From positions 14,837,807-14,901,806 of the forward strand of contig JAJKFL010000004.1 of assembly GCA_021186555.1 (NCBI GenBank): a stretch of 64,000 nt of DNA. Reading direction: 5' to 3'. The DNA is from Reticulitermes speratus. Lineage: Eukaryota; Arthropoda; Insecta; Blattodea; Rhinotermitidae. This document shows positions 34,401 through 46,419 of the stretch, in pieces. Under the pieces are notes generated by a model. It worked only from the letters and a program-made list of their open reading frames with translations, was not told the origin of the DNA and ran no database searches. Both the position numbers and the translations under genes were made by a program. The stretch's first letter is position 1. Each line of letters begins with the position of its first letter.

Positions 34401-35200
34401 ATGACGAGCTGTGTGGCTGTATTTACACCCGGCTTGCTTATGTGTGAGAAGACAGAACGTGAGTAAAAACATGAGATGTGCCGGGCTACTCACGTAATCC
34501 TCATTGAAGGTCCGTAAACTCCTAAATGTAGGCCACAAGAATTGATTATGTAACCTATAAAGTCATGTATGGTTTTCATACCTGTGCCTATTATTTCTTG
34601 GGTAATATTACATTGCAATGATCTGTATTTAATTTGTGGAATCAGTATAGTAGGACAGCCAAACATACAGTATATGGCTCAGCTTAGCGTAATGTGTTAT
34701 ATGTGAAACTCCGCCTTTAGAACACTACATGGAAGGAGTGGAGCTGTACCAAATTACGAAATTATATTCATTTTAAGCTGAAAATTCTATTTGCTGCGTC
34801 GTATTTGTAGAGGGTGATATAATGTAAAACACTGAGTGGAACCTGCCAATACCACTAAGAGACTGCTTACTCCGGCCAATAACAGTGACAATAGGTGATT
34901 GTCACACGTCGCATTTGTGAAATGAAATCCCTAGTGCGGTACTTCGTCTCCCTCACGTTTTGCTTGTCGTTCTGTCGCCTCCCCGCCTGGCGGCCGAATC
35001 CCGCACAAAGCAAACTCTCTTGTCAGGGGAATCGAACTGACGGTGTGGGTGCTCGGAACTTAGGTTGTCATGTCTTTCAACAATACAGAGGGAAATGGGC
35101 TGCTTATCGAGCGGGCGGGTCACAGATATTCAGGGAAAAGTCCTCTGCTAGAATTCTTCACTAATAATGTTACGATGGGAGAAGATGTGCGGGAAATGGA
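34401..35200. other. Non-coding stretch
   Basis: No recognised gene. The 89-codon plus frame at 34895-35164 has no family features. Confidence 0.35.
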
Positions 35201-35217
35201 GAGTGCATAGGCAAATG

Positions 35218-35420
35218 TGAAGTTTGTCTATTTATGGTTTATTTAATGATGCTGTTAGAAAATCAGAATATGTAGTCGAATGGCAAGACACTGAATAAAT
35301 AATGTCTTAAAAATAATGTGGAAGGAAGCAGTTATGATATAATTTGGGGTTCTCCCTCGGTAAATGCCTGGAGGAACAAAAAATATGAGTTGGATTAGTC
35401 AGGAAGAAATCGTAGTTCAG
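35218..35420. repeat. Decayed SINE-like repeat (TTTATTTAA head)
   Basis: It begins ATGGTTTATTTAATGATGCTG and contains GGAAGGAAGCAGTTATGATA, then CTCGGTAAATGCCTGGAGG, which resembles 47218-47275 (GTAGGAAGTGATCTTGGCC, then CAGGTAAATTCCTGGAGG). This supports a shared ancient repeat. Confidence 0.4.
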
Positions 35421-37095
35421 AGAGACAGTGGCAGCAGGAAACATTGAAACTCTTCTTTCTTAACTTCTTACGTGGACGTTACGTCACAGTGCTACGTGTC
35501 ATAATTTAATAGAAAGAGGCTCCTTAAATTTTATTTTTGCTTCAGTCGCACCATGGCATCAATAAAAATCATTGTGAATAAAATATTCCATTGTGATGAA
35601 GTATCGAGTGCAGGTATTTAATTAAACGCTTTTAATCCAACGTTTCATCACGTGAATAGTAATTAATCCATATTCACAGACGAAGAATATGTAATAATTT
35701 GATTCAATACATTGCATCAGATAGCGTCTACTCTATGATATTTTTAGTGGTAACACAAGCGTAAACCCGGAATTAAACATTAAACGTTGAAAACTATATA
35801 ACTTAAAATAATTTATTTACTTATCAGCGCCTCAGCAACACATATCGTACTACACACTTTACCACTGCTAAGCTATCCACTTACCATTATTCCATTAGCC
35901 GTCATAGAATTTAGCAACCGTACTGATGGCGATCAAAGAAGTAGCAAAAAGTTAACGGCTACAACGAAACCAATCCAGATTTGCTTTCAGGAGTCGGTGG
36001 TGTACGAATCCTCTCATCTACACTTAAATATCCCTAGGGATATCGGGGTCACTTCAATGTCATTTATGAATACGGAAAGTTTTGCTCAAGCTGTAAACGC
36101 GATTTGAAACGTGGAAGAATTTTTTCACGAGGCACAAATACAAAGACATACACCTTTCGTTTTAAGGCACCTAAAATCTCTACAGAAATGTAAAGATATT
36201 ATGGTATGTATATAAAGTGGGGGAAAAATATTAAATACGCGTAATTTTGTTAGCAGTAGATTTTCCATGAATACGTCATATCAGATTTTTTCCTTATCGG
36301 TGGGTCCCTACAGATTATCGATACTGCTGCGGCTAGTTCCACGTTTTCAGCTGAAGTTTTACAAATTGGCTATTTGTATGCATCCCTTGAAATAGTTACT
36401 GCCGCCCTTGTTTTCTAGGCCTTAATTTGTTTCATACGTGACTTGAGTAAGAAACAACTTTACCACTACCACTGCCACCGAATAACAATAAGAGGTGCAT
36501 TAAGTACAGTCGGATTTCATTGAAAGTAGAGAAAATAATAATTCTGCCAGTTCATAAGTTACTTATAAGAGAAGTTCCTTTTCAGTAAATGTGACAACGA
36601 GATAAGGTTTAGTAGGTATGACGGCCATTCAAGCTAACTTTCAACCAAATATAATCCAATGATTATAAAAACAAAGGTTACTTTTCTTTAGAGGAGGAGT
36701 GTTGTTTATTTTGTGCGCGATATATACAGCAGTTCTCTGACTTTTTTTACGTACCTGGAAAGCAACAGTGAACTTTATCAGCAACGATCTCTCTGTCTCT
36801 CACAGTCGGATGAAGGAAGTAGTCACAATTGTAATTTATACTGAGACACCAATATCCAATATAGAAGTTAATAAGCCTACTTATATGTGCTATCAGCAAA
36901 AAAGAGACGTGATAATAAAAAACATTATACTTTCTTTAAATTAGAGATTCCTACGCCCCTGAGAATTTTATAATTGAAAGTTTCATTGTCATCTAATATT
37001 CTGAATGCTCTTATGTTGGGTTATTTATCGACGCCTTCAACAGCGCAGATTACAAAAGGTCGAATAACAAGATCAAATCAAATCAAACAATATAA
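35421..37095. other. Non-coding stretch
   Basis: No recognised coding sequence, RNA or named repeat. Confidence 0.35.
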
Positions 37096-37099
37096 GAGT

Positions 37100-37170
37100 G
37101 AAGCAGAGTCCTTCTTGAGAAGCTAATATTTCTTCATCTAATTAAGAAATTCCCCACATTTCATGAAACC
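37100..37170 (-). mobile_element. LINE family B 3'UTR scrap
   Basis: Minus strand TTAGCTTCTCAAGAAGGACT and GGGGAATTTCTTAATTAG match 14800-14860 (GTTAGCTTCTCAAGAAGGAC, GGGGAATTTCTTGAATAG). Only the extreme 3' end is present. Confidence 0.75.
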
Positions 37171-37262
37171 CAAAATTTTATTTCTGTATAAAAAAACCCG
37201 CTTTTTCTTTCTACCCTGTATTAGAAAGATTCAGTTCACAACTTCCTATCCTTTTTTTTTCC

Positions 37263-37480
37263 AATGGTTCGACAGCCCCTTGAGGGCCTAGGCCGGCTCA
37301 TTTTTCGAGGCTTCACGATCACACTTTTTAGACACACCACACTCGGTAGGACTCCTCTGGACGAGGGACCAGCTGGTCGCAGAGACCTCTACCTGACAAC
37401 ACACAACACTCACAAGAGACAGACATCCATGCCCCCGGTGGGATTCGAACCAGTGTGGCTCAAGCAGCCGAGCAGAGTAG
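37263..37480 (-). repeat. tRNA-Leu-like SINE, distal part with B box
   Basis: The minus strand has GGTTCGAATCCCACCGG (37437-37453), a perfect B box followed by an acceptor-stem-like end. The body continues to the CCTCAAGGGG end near 37270. Read on the plus strand this repeat gives the 'MPPVGFEP' peptide widely seen in insect predictions. Its A-box half is found 5 kb away at 42465-42530, on the other side of the LINE. Confidence 0.65.
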
Positions 37481-37667
37481 TTCGGTAGTGGTAAACAACG
37501 CAACCGACGCTAGTTTGTGCGCGCTACGAGCAGCTAACAGGAATTAAGTGTATAGTGGCAATATGCAAAAATATGAAAGGAAAGACACGGCTGTATACAT
37601 TTTTGATAAAACTAGTCCTAGAATAACAGCATACGAAATCCATGAATGAATCTACAACAACCTTCAT

Positions 37668-38798
37668 TTGGAAACGGAAGACGTTGTGACGATTCAGATT
37701 GACGGTCCGAGACGACAGGTCTATATTAAAACCACACATTCAACAGTGGTTGAGAAGCTGTTACTTCGCACCAAAGGTGAGTCAATATACGAGTATGATT
37801 CAGGTGAAAGATATAAAGTAATAATAAATCAGGCAGGATTAGGGAGACGGAACGTGCGTGTAGCAAATCTACCCCCAGAGATGCCTGAGGAAATAATAAG
37901 ACAACATCTAAGAAAATATTTTCAACTAGCAGCCATTAAGGAGGAAAAATGGACAAACACATATCGTTATAATGTAGCCAATGGTGTACGTATAGTACAA
38001 ATAGACTTACAGACTCACATTCCCTCACACATATACATTGAGGGATATAGTGCATTAATTTCGTATATCGGACAACCGAGTACGTGTTATATTTGTGGAG
38101 GTACCAACCACATAGCACAGGAATGTCCAGCACGAAAACATACAAGGACAGAGAACACAAGAACAGCAAGCAATACATGGGCAAACATAGTTGAAAAGGG
38201 CCTCCTCACACAAAACGAGGCAGAACCATAAACGCAAATCGAACTTGAGAACACAAACAGTGAGACGACAACAGCAATAAAGGAAATGAGGAGAGAAATG
38301 GACAGTGAGACAACAAATGTAGTACACCAAGACAAAGAGATGGGGCTTGAAACAAGTACGGAACATATAGAACAAGAAACAGGAGACAGAGTAGGGGAGG
38401 AAGACCATAGTAATGAAGCAATGGATACAACAGAAGTGCAGGTAGTGGAAAAGGGCAGTACCAGGAAAAAAATAGGAAAAGGAGAAGAAAAAATAGATTC
38501 CCCACCCAATAATAATGTCGGAACAATAGAGACAGAGACACATAGTGAAGGGAAACATGAAGAAAATGCGAGCAACAAACGGTTCGTAGGGGAAAAAATG
38601 CGCCAACATTCAGATGATACAGAGGAAAAAGTGACTAAAACGGACGCCAAAGAAGAATACCCGGCATTACCATCACTGACGGACGATGAACAAGAAACAG
38701 TTCGACCTCCACACATACGGAAAAAAAAACCACGTACGGACATAGACGTGACAGTGGAGAGGAGAGACAGTAGGAGCTCTAGGTATAGACGAATATAG
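37668..38798 (+). pseudogene. Tx1-like ORF1 (gag-like, zinc knuckle)
   Basis: 37668-38231 (187 residues) has an RRM-like N-terminal region (EDVVTIQIDGPRRQVYIK, then NVRVANLPPEMPEEIIRQHL) and a CCHC knuckle, CYICGGTNHIAQEC. A stop at 38229 is followed after 54 bp by a second frame (38286-38798). That frame is highly charged and ends KKKPRTDIDVTVERRDSRSS, the likely continuation of the same protein. It should be the RNA-binding partner of ORF2. Other start codons may lie upstream. Confidence 0.75.
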
Positions 38799-38802
38799 TT
38801 TC

Positions 38803-41800
38803 TTGAGCACCATACAACACACTAATTACTTCAACATTGTTACGCTAAATATAAATGGCATACACTCGTATACTAGAATGAACATGCTCAATGACTTTTG
38901 TATAAAACAGAATATAGATATTTTGCTTCTTCAAGAAGTAACGCACAGTAAATTTGAGATGTTACATCATCGGAATAGTTACATAAACATAGGAACAGAA
39001 GAGCGGGGAACGGCAATAATCACAAAAGAAGATATAGAACTGAGGGATATACAACGCCTTCCGTCTAGAAGAGGAATAGCGGATAGTTGGAACAGTCTCC
39101 TTATAGTGAACGTCTACGCGCCGTAAAATACAGGCAAAAAGAGAGAACGCGACGAGTTCTATATATCGGAAGTACCTCAATTATTGCAACGAGCGTCACA
39201 TGACTATGTCATAGGGGGGGACTTTAACTGTGTTACTCAGCGTACGGATTGCACAGGGTCCCCCAACGTTAGCAAGCCACTAGAAGCCCTCATAACGCGG
39301 TGTAGACTTATAGATGCATGGGACAGCCGACACAATACGAAAGGATACACCCATTATACGACACATGGTGCTACACGGATCGATTGCATACATATGTCAC
39401 AAACGATGCATAGGAACAAAATCAATACCACGATGTTTATTGCAGCTTTCACGGACCATAATGCTGTCCAGCTCCACTTACAAGACCAGCAAAAACAACC
39501 ATTAAGGGGCCCAAGCACGTGGAAACTAAACACAAATTTACTGCACACGGAAGAGGCACAGGACCGTTTCTACGAGCAGTGGGACATTTGGAAACAAAAA
39601 AAATCATGGTACAGGGACATTAGCCACTGGTGGGAGATATGTGTAAAGCCAGGGATAAGACGATTATTTAGGACTTTAGGCAGGGAACGGGCCCAGGAAT
39701 ACAAACAACAAGAGAACCTATACTATTCATGTCTGTACGACCTATTAATAAACCTGCAGACTATCCGGCATTAAATACGAAAGTAAAATATTTTAAAGCA
39801 AAACTTATACAATTATATGCACGACGTCTCCAACAGATTCAGGCGGAGTTACGGGACAATAGTATCATACCGGAAGAACAGGCGACTTTATACCATATAA
39901 TAAGGCGACATCAGCGAAGACAAAAACGATATATCTCAACTATCACAGATGGAAACGGAGTCACACATACGACAATTCCTGCCATCCGACGTACCTTTTA
40001 CACAGAACTAAAAAAATAGATTTATGACCATTACAGTTCATGACGACAGCGTGGAATATATATGTAACAGTCTTCAGAATAGAATAGATGATATAGAAAA
40101 ACACCAGATGGACCAACATATTACATTGACAGAACTTAGGACCGCAATAAAACAAGCGCCTAAAAAAATCACCGGGCGAGGATGGTCTGGTGGCAGAGTT
40201 ATATGAGTGGGGACAAGAAAAGGTGTCGGAAGATTTACTTATATTATACAACCACATTTTCCACACAGGAACGATCCCTCGTTCCATGACGAGGGGTATA
40301 CTGGTCTGCCTCCCAAAACATAGTAACGCGGACACTATTGATGGTTATAGACCGCTGACACGACTAAACGCAGATCTCAAAATCTACACCAGAATATTGG
40401 CCAACAGGTTGAAACCTACAATGCAAGAGACTATACAAGACACCCAATATAGTGCGGTACCCGGAAGAACCATTATCGAAGCAGCGGCCGGGATCAGAGA
40501 CATAATAGCGGCGGGACAAAATACACACAACGGCATATATTTGGTCATTCTTGATTTCACTAGGGCCTTCGACAAAGTATCGCACAAATATTTACAACGC
40601 CTTCTTGATCAGTATAATTACGGTGACACAATGAAGCGAGCAATTATGTCCTTATATACCAATGCAACCTACCGACTAGACATCAATGGCCATCGCTCCA
40701 GTGACATACCGATAAAGTGCGCCATCAGTCAAGGGTGTCCAATAAGTTCTATATTGTATGCTTTAGTGATCAACCCGTTCCTCAAGCTTATCACACGGCA
40801 TCTACGAGGAATGACAATAGGAAATGGAAACAAAAAAAAATCGTCTGTATTGCCTATGCAGACGACATAACTGTGGTCTGCCGGGATGAACGAGACGTAA
40901 GTACCCTACAGCGAATAATACAAATATATGGATTGGCTTCGGGAGCTCAGATAAATTGGACTAAATGTAGTGCACTGCCCATAGGGAGATGGGACCAAAC
41001 ACGAGAGTTACACGGATCCGATACACGACAACTGCCAAGATATTAGGTATATATTTTGGCACCACCATAGCAAGTACAATCGACCTGACTTGGAAAGATA
41101 AAACCCATAAAATACAAGGCTCGATACAAGACTCCACTACACGCAAATTAGATTTACGTCAGCGAATATGGGTCAGCAATGTATGGTTTCTAGCGAAAAT
41201 TTGGTACACGGCGCAAATTATTCCTATCAACGACAAGTATAGTCAACAAATCACCTCAAACATAATTGCTTATATATGGAAAGGATGGATCTTTAGAGTC
41301 CCCCTTTCGACATTGTGCAGCCCCACATGGGATGGAGGACTCGGAATGATCAATATCAAAGCCAAATGCCAGACGTTATATCTCATGCGCATGCAACAAT
41401 TACACCGATACGAAGATAACATAACGGTACGGTGGTTGACACAACACCACCGACCCATACAATATATCAACCCACATAATTGGATATGGTTACCCCCAGC
41501 ATTGGAATATACATACAGGAAAGAGCTTATGTTGGCGCACAGGGTGATTGGGAAACAGACAGCCAACATGAGAAGAGAATATATACAGTACTGCATTATG
41601 TACAATATACTAAGAACATGAAATCGTACATTAGAGTGCTCACAAAATTCCCACAATATAACTGGGCACTGATTTGGCAGAACATCAATAAAAGATTCCT
41701 ACCACAACGTATCAGAACTATATGGTACATCATTGTTCATGACATAGCGCCAACAAACAGCCGACTGCACAATATAAAACTACATGACACGGGAAATTGC

Positions 41801-42145
41801 CAGCATTGCGGCCAAAGCGACACCATACACCATAGATTCACGTCGTGCACGCATACACAGGCAATATGGGAATGGACTCGAATACGCATCGCCTGCTTCT
41901 TGCGCACTGCAACTGCAGAGATACGTGACACATGGATCACATTCCCAGATTTTCGAATATATCCTCCACAGCGACATAATGCAGTAGTGTGGCTGATAGG
42001 ACACATGCTCGGGTACGCATATGACAACCTCCTACTGACCCAACAAGATTATGTGGACTTCCTACAAAGGGCTAGGAAAAAGACTTATCAACAAATACAG
42101 GGATCTCCCAGCTGCGGGAAGTATCTAGATGTCATTGATTACTGA
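38803..42145 (+). pseudogene. Tx1-like ORF2: endonuclease and reverse transcriptase (broken)
   Basis: Endonuclease: NIVTLNINGIHSYTR, LLLQEVTHSK (Glu), a TAA at 39124 in the same frame, then YVIGGDFNCVTQR (GDFN), FTDHNAVQL (DH). Connection domain: GIRRLFRTLGRERAQEY. RT: IPRSMTRGILVCLPK, DGYRPLTRLNADLKI, motif A LVILDFTRAFDKVSH, ISQGCPISSILYALVI and AYADDITVVCRDE (YADD). C-terminal end: WIFRVPLSTLCSPTWDGGLG, then a CQHCGQSDTIHHRFTSC zinc-binding motif typical of L1/Tx1 ORF2 ends. Frame changes fall near 39770, 40020, 40190, 40870, 41046 and 41600. Confidence 0.8.
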
Positions 42146-42464
42146 CCGAGGGAACCTAAATACATCATCTCTACACGCACTATTACGGGAAATATCAGAA
42201 TACGACATGAAAGTGGATCGACACTCTCGTAACGCCTGTAAGAGACCATGCAAGAACACTATCACAAGGAGAGAGCAAATGAATAACCGAGTGATACAAA
42301 GAGTATAATGTGTAAAAGCCTATCGCCCATATAACGCTCATTTTATTAGTGTTCAGATAATTCCTTTGCAAGGTATAGGCACATGTAAGATACCTCAATT
42401 GTAAATTTAAGATGTAAATATGCATTGTAATAATAAAATACTTTACAAAAAAAAAACCCACAAT

Positions 42465-42530
42465 CCTAGCAAGCGAGCGGCCGCAAACCCACGCTTTAGA
42501 CCGCACGGCCACTGGAATCGGCTATCCTAT
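42465..42530 (-). repeat. tRNA-Leu-like SINE, proximal part with A box
   Basis: The minus strand reads TGGCCGTGCGGTCTAAAGCG, a close match to the D-arm/A-box region of class II tRNAs such as tRNA-Leu (TGGCCGAGYGGTCTAAGGCG). CGGCCGCTCGCTTGCTAGG follows. Together with the B-box half at 37437-37453 it forms one interrupted SINE. Confidence 0.65.
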
Positions 42531-44130
42531 TTTTAGCACCAATTTTTATATTATCCTTTCATCTGCGCCTAGATCTTCCACGTCTCTACTAATTTTAGGC
42601 TGCCCTATTAAAACTCTTTACACATTTCTCTTTCCTCTAATATGTGCCATAAGCTCAGCGCATTTATTCTCCTTGATTCGATTGTCCTAATAAAATTACT
42701 GGAAGATTACCTAATAATGAATTATTGAGAACGTTGGAGGAATATAAGGTGGCCCATTTGAATTCGTATCCTGGAGTAATTGAGTGAATCCAGCAAAACG
42801 TTAGTCAGAATGACATTCTAGACGTGAAACAGAGACCTCCCGAAAAAGAAGGTGAAGTGCTATCTTCTCGGCCGTGACTTTCCTCCATAGGTTAAGAAGA
42901 TATTAAACACAATGCACGAGAGCTTCATGTTTAACTCGACTTATAATTTTGATTCAGCATTTTTGGGGTAGGGAAGGAATTTTGTCAAATAAATTAACAT
43001 ATCTTTCACAATAATGTATACTACGGAAGTAATTTCCGGGACTTAGCTAACTTTACTTGAGTAATTGCACAATGTAACAGTGCAGATGTGGCGATATAAT
43101 TCCACGGTAACTTCTCTGATGCGGATCACATTAATCCTTTAAAGCACATTGTTTACTATACCGACTACCCGTATAAACATTAAAAATCTCTGCATTTTTC
43201 CACGTATGATTTTTAGTATAAGCATTAATTATTTTCCCAGACAGAATTGACTGACTTCTCTATGTAATAAAAATTCAATATTCCCTGTGAGTTAAAAATC
43301 AATTTTACGTTTATTGGATATATCTCAAGCTACAAAACTAATTAGCACCTTGTTACCTAACCCAAACGTTTCTCTTTCCGAAATAAACATTTCATAGTAT
43401 AAAAAATTTCAAAATTCCGAGGTCTATAACTCAAGATACTTCAGCAACTCAACATGAACTACAGTAGCAAGTCAATATTCTTGAGTGAAGGCATAAACCT
43501 ACACTAATAAAGGAGACGAGTAATATTTCAAACGCAAAGTCCGATTTAGATTTGAGAAACTTTAGGTTTCTAAAGAAATCGTAGTGCTGAAACCGAAGCT
43601 TTTAAAGGAAATTCCTCATCTATTGCGCCAATAATAACGGCACAATTTAAAATTAATCTCCAAATGTTTATTTCAAAATAATATTTAAACATTGAATTAT
43701 AAATGACCTTTGCTTTAGACTGTATGAATATTTTGTTCAGTATACACATGTATTCTAACGTTAATTCTGTAAAAATTTAATTTCATGAGAAGCGATTTTG
43801 TTTATAATGTTTGCAGATTACACTACTCAACAAGAATTTGTTTATGTTAATTTTTCACGACTCCTGAATAAAATGTGCCTGCTGAATTCATATCTGACAT
43901 TGGTTTTCCTCTAGTTTCGATATTTCGAGAGATATTTTGCATTTTAGGTCTTTAAGAAAACCGCCACCATCAAAAGCTTGCTCTTCATAGTTAGTGTTCC
44001 AGCTTATATATGTCACCTGAATACAGGCTTTTCTTCTTCCTTCAAGATCGACAGACTTAGATATATTGATTTCAGTCTCCATTATCGATATTTTCACAAA
44101 AAGGAGCTTGATTGTGTACTGAATGTTAGC
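42531..44130. other. AT-rich non-coding stretch
   Basis: No recognised coding sequence or repeat. Confidence 0.35.
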
Positions 44131-44135
44131 TGCAG

Positions 44136-45720
44136 TTGCAGTACTTCTTCAGTGTTTTTCATTGTAAAGCAAGAATGTCAATGGGAAGAGTTTGTAAATT
44201 TACAGTCGATTATTTTTGTTATGTTTGTGGTTTCTATATAAGCCCAAAGCAGGTGAAACATAACGTTGTGCCTGGGACGAAGTTCTGCACAGTGTACAAA
44301 GCATTCTTCGGAGTCCTGTCGGAGACCAGAATAAATTTTGGGCTCCCCATGTGTGTTGTGGTAGCTGCCGATCTACCTTAGAAGGATGGCTGCGTAGGAC
44401 TAGAAAGTGTATGCCATTTGCTATACCTCGAATTTGGAGAGAGCCTACAAGCCACCATAATGATTTTTGCTTTTATATGATTGACATAAAGTACAAAAAC
44501 ATCAAGAACAGAAGAAATTTAAAATATTCCAGTATACCATCATCCATGGCTCCAGTTCCACATAGTGATGACCTACCGATTCCCAATCCACCTGAACACA
44601 CTTCATATGAAGAAGAAAGAGACAGAACAAACAAGTGATCCTAATGAAAGCCTTTCCGATTAAGATACTGAAAACGGACCACATCTTCTTAATCAGGAAG
44701 AACTGGATGATCTAATCAGAGAATTGCAGCTACCAAAATCAAAAGCTGAATTTCTTGCTTCTCGCCTGAAAGAGTGGATGTTCCTCCTTCCCTCTTGTAA
44801 AATATCTAAATACAGAACTAGGCATGAGGATTTCTCACCCTTCTTCCAAACGGAATACAGTATGTGTTACTGTTCTGATATCAGTGGACGTTTTAAAGCT
44901 ATAGGCTTTCCCCATCATCCAAAAGACTGGCGTATTTTCATAGACAGCTCAACCAGAAGCCTTAAAGGTGTTCTGTTTCACAATGGGAATCAGCATCCTT
45001 CCATTCCCGTTACTTACTCTGTCCACCTGAAAGAGGACTATGGAAATATCAAGTTGTTGTTACAGAAAATAAACTATGGGGGTTAAGAATGGGATATTTG
45101 TGGAGACTTTAAGATGCTCCGATTTCTCCTTGGTTTGCAAGGTGGTTATACAAGTATTCCTTCTTCCTTTGTCTTTGGGATAGCAGAGCCACTGACCAGC
45201 ACTATATCCAAAAATTATGGCCTGAAAGGAGACAGTTAATTCCAGGTGTGCACAATGTAACCCACAAGGCTTTAGTTACACAAGGGTTTAGTTTACACCC
45301 CTCCACATTAAACTGGGACTACTGAAGCACATTGCTAATATTTGGATCCTAATTCTGCTGCTCTGCATCACATTAGAAAAATATTTTCTCCTTTGGCTGA
45401 TGCAAACGTGAAAGGTGGCATATTTACTGGAACACATATTCATGTGATGCTTGCATCTGGATATCTTGAACAAGCAATGACTGTTGTTGAAAGAAATGCT
45501 TGGGAGGCCTTCAGAATGGTAGTGACATATTTTCTTGGCAAGAATAAGTGCGAAAATTATGAAGAAATAGTGGAATCTTTGATTCAACATTATGAAGTAC
45601 TAGGCTATAGAATGTGAGTAAAATTGCATTACTTGCATTCGAATCTTGAAGTTTTTAGACCAAATCTTGGAGATGTTAGTGAAGAACATGGTGAACGCTA
45701 CTGAGAAAAGATACCAGGGA
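44136..45720 (+). pseudogene. Broken copy of an arthropod multicopy gene of unknown function
   Basis: Plus-strand pieces in order. The N-terminal Cys-rich region is VDYFCYVCGFYISPKQVKH, then CCGSCRSTLEGWL, RKCMPFAIPRIWREP and a degraded FCFYM. Then IPSSMAPVPHSDDLPIPNPP. The central region is LPKSKAEFLASRLKEW, RHEDFSPFF, WRIFIDSSTRSLKGVLFHNG, then DICGDFKMLRFLLGLQGGYT. Next comes PNSAALHHIRKIFSP, then ERNAWEAFRMVVTYFLG, then EEHGERY. Several frameshifts and stops, and the CxxC after GYT is lost. I remember this as a large insect and cnidarian family of uncharacterised proteins with transposon-like copy number. FIDSS, GDFK and SDEHGER-type acidic motifs would fit a DDE/RNase H fold, but that is a guess. 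No termini were found. Confidence 0.65.
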
Positions 45721-46044
45721 CGAAGGGATGCTGCTATGATGGGTGATTACATCTGGGGTTTGGTTCGTGCTGATTAGTCGTCTTCTCGTAAGTGAAGAAG
45801 CACATCTGCTTTTCATTTTCAAATGATTGGTAATGCATGATCAATGTAAATATGTCATGTATTAATGTATATCCATGTAGTTTCTCCAGATTTTGTATCA
45901 TTGGAATGTTTGTGTGAGTATTATGAAGACTAACAATAATGTGTTCTACATTACTAATAAAATGAAGATTTATATATGTAATGTGGAGTATATTTATAGT
46001 CCGACAAATGTACAATTTAATCACATTAATTGTGTAATTTCACT

Positions 46045-46089
46045 TTCCTACATGTTTCGAACCCCTAATTTGGGTTCATTTTCAGGGAC
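46045..46089 (-). ncRNA. Hammerhead motif, left arm (core mutated)
   Basis: Minus strand: GUCC, core CUGAAAA (G8 to A), stem II GAACCC/GGGUUC of 6 bp, GAAA, ACA/UGU, A, GGAA. The G8 change should abolish cleavage. Stem II is better preserved than in the right arm. Confidence 0.55.
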
Positions 46090-46318
46090 TCATTATCTAA
46101 AATCACACACTATTTGCACCAACTCGTACAACTGTTTACATAGTAAAACATGAATTATTTACAATTGTGCATATACACTGTTTAAAACAAATAAAAATGT
46201 TCACCTTTTATTTGTTTTAAACAGTGTACGTATATATGCACAATTGTAAAGAATTCATGTTTTACTATGTAAACAATTGTACCAGTTGGTGTAAATAGTG
46301 TGTGATTTGAGATAATGA

Positions 46319-46363
46319 GTCCCTGAAGATGAAACCAAATTAGGGGTTCGAAACATGTAGGAC
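46319..46363 (+). ncRNA. Type I hammerhead ribozyme, right arm, intact core
   Basis: Plus strand: GUCC, core CUGAAGA, stem II GAAACC/GGGGUUC with one mismatch, GAAA, self-complementary ACAUGU as stem III, A at the cleavage position, GGAC pairing 4/4 with GUCC. The short palindromic stem III is the known Penelope/retrozyme type that is active mainly as a dimer. Confidence 0.7.
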
Positions 46364-46419
46364 AGTGAAATTACACAATTAATGTGATTAAATTGTACAT
46401 TTGTCGGACTATAAACATG

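Larger units (their letters stand above)
37483..42458 (+). mobile_element. Tx1/L1-like non-LTR retrotransposon (decayed)
   Basis: About 5 kb with a gag-like ORF1, an endonuclease-RT ORF2 and a terminal AATAATAAAATACTTTAC plus A9-10 tail. The RT reads ADDITVVCRDE with a downstream NWTKCSALPIG, typical of the L1/Tx1 group. ORF2 is split by at least five frame changes and a TAA. It has inserted between the A-box and B-box halves of a tRNA-Leu-like SINE. The left boundary is approximate. Confidence 0.75.
45993..46415. repeat. Long near-perfect inverted repeat with a hammerhead in each arm
   Basis: The left arm (45993-46196) and right arm (46206-46415) are near-identical reverse complements around a 9-nt spacer (ATGTTCACC). 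Differences are scattered point changes and a few indels. Each arm contains a hammerhead motif directed outward from the centre. There is no ORF. A transcript through it would fold into a ~200-bp hairpin. Confidence 0.9.

Noticed and set aside
37437-37453. Functional tRNA gene
   Set aside because: The A and B boxes are separated by a 5-kb LINE and no full cloverleaf can be drawn; it is a SINE remnant.
37264-37488. Plus-strand 74-codon protein containing MPPVGFEP
   Set aside because: A well-known spurious prediction from a tRNA-derived repeat read in the wrong sense, not a gene.
38055-38743. Large minus-strand frames (184 and 218 codons) opposite the Tx1-like ORF1
   Set aside because: Antisense shadows of a real coding region; low-complexity Ser/Leu/Phe composition and no motifs.
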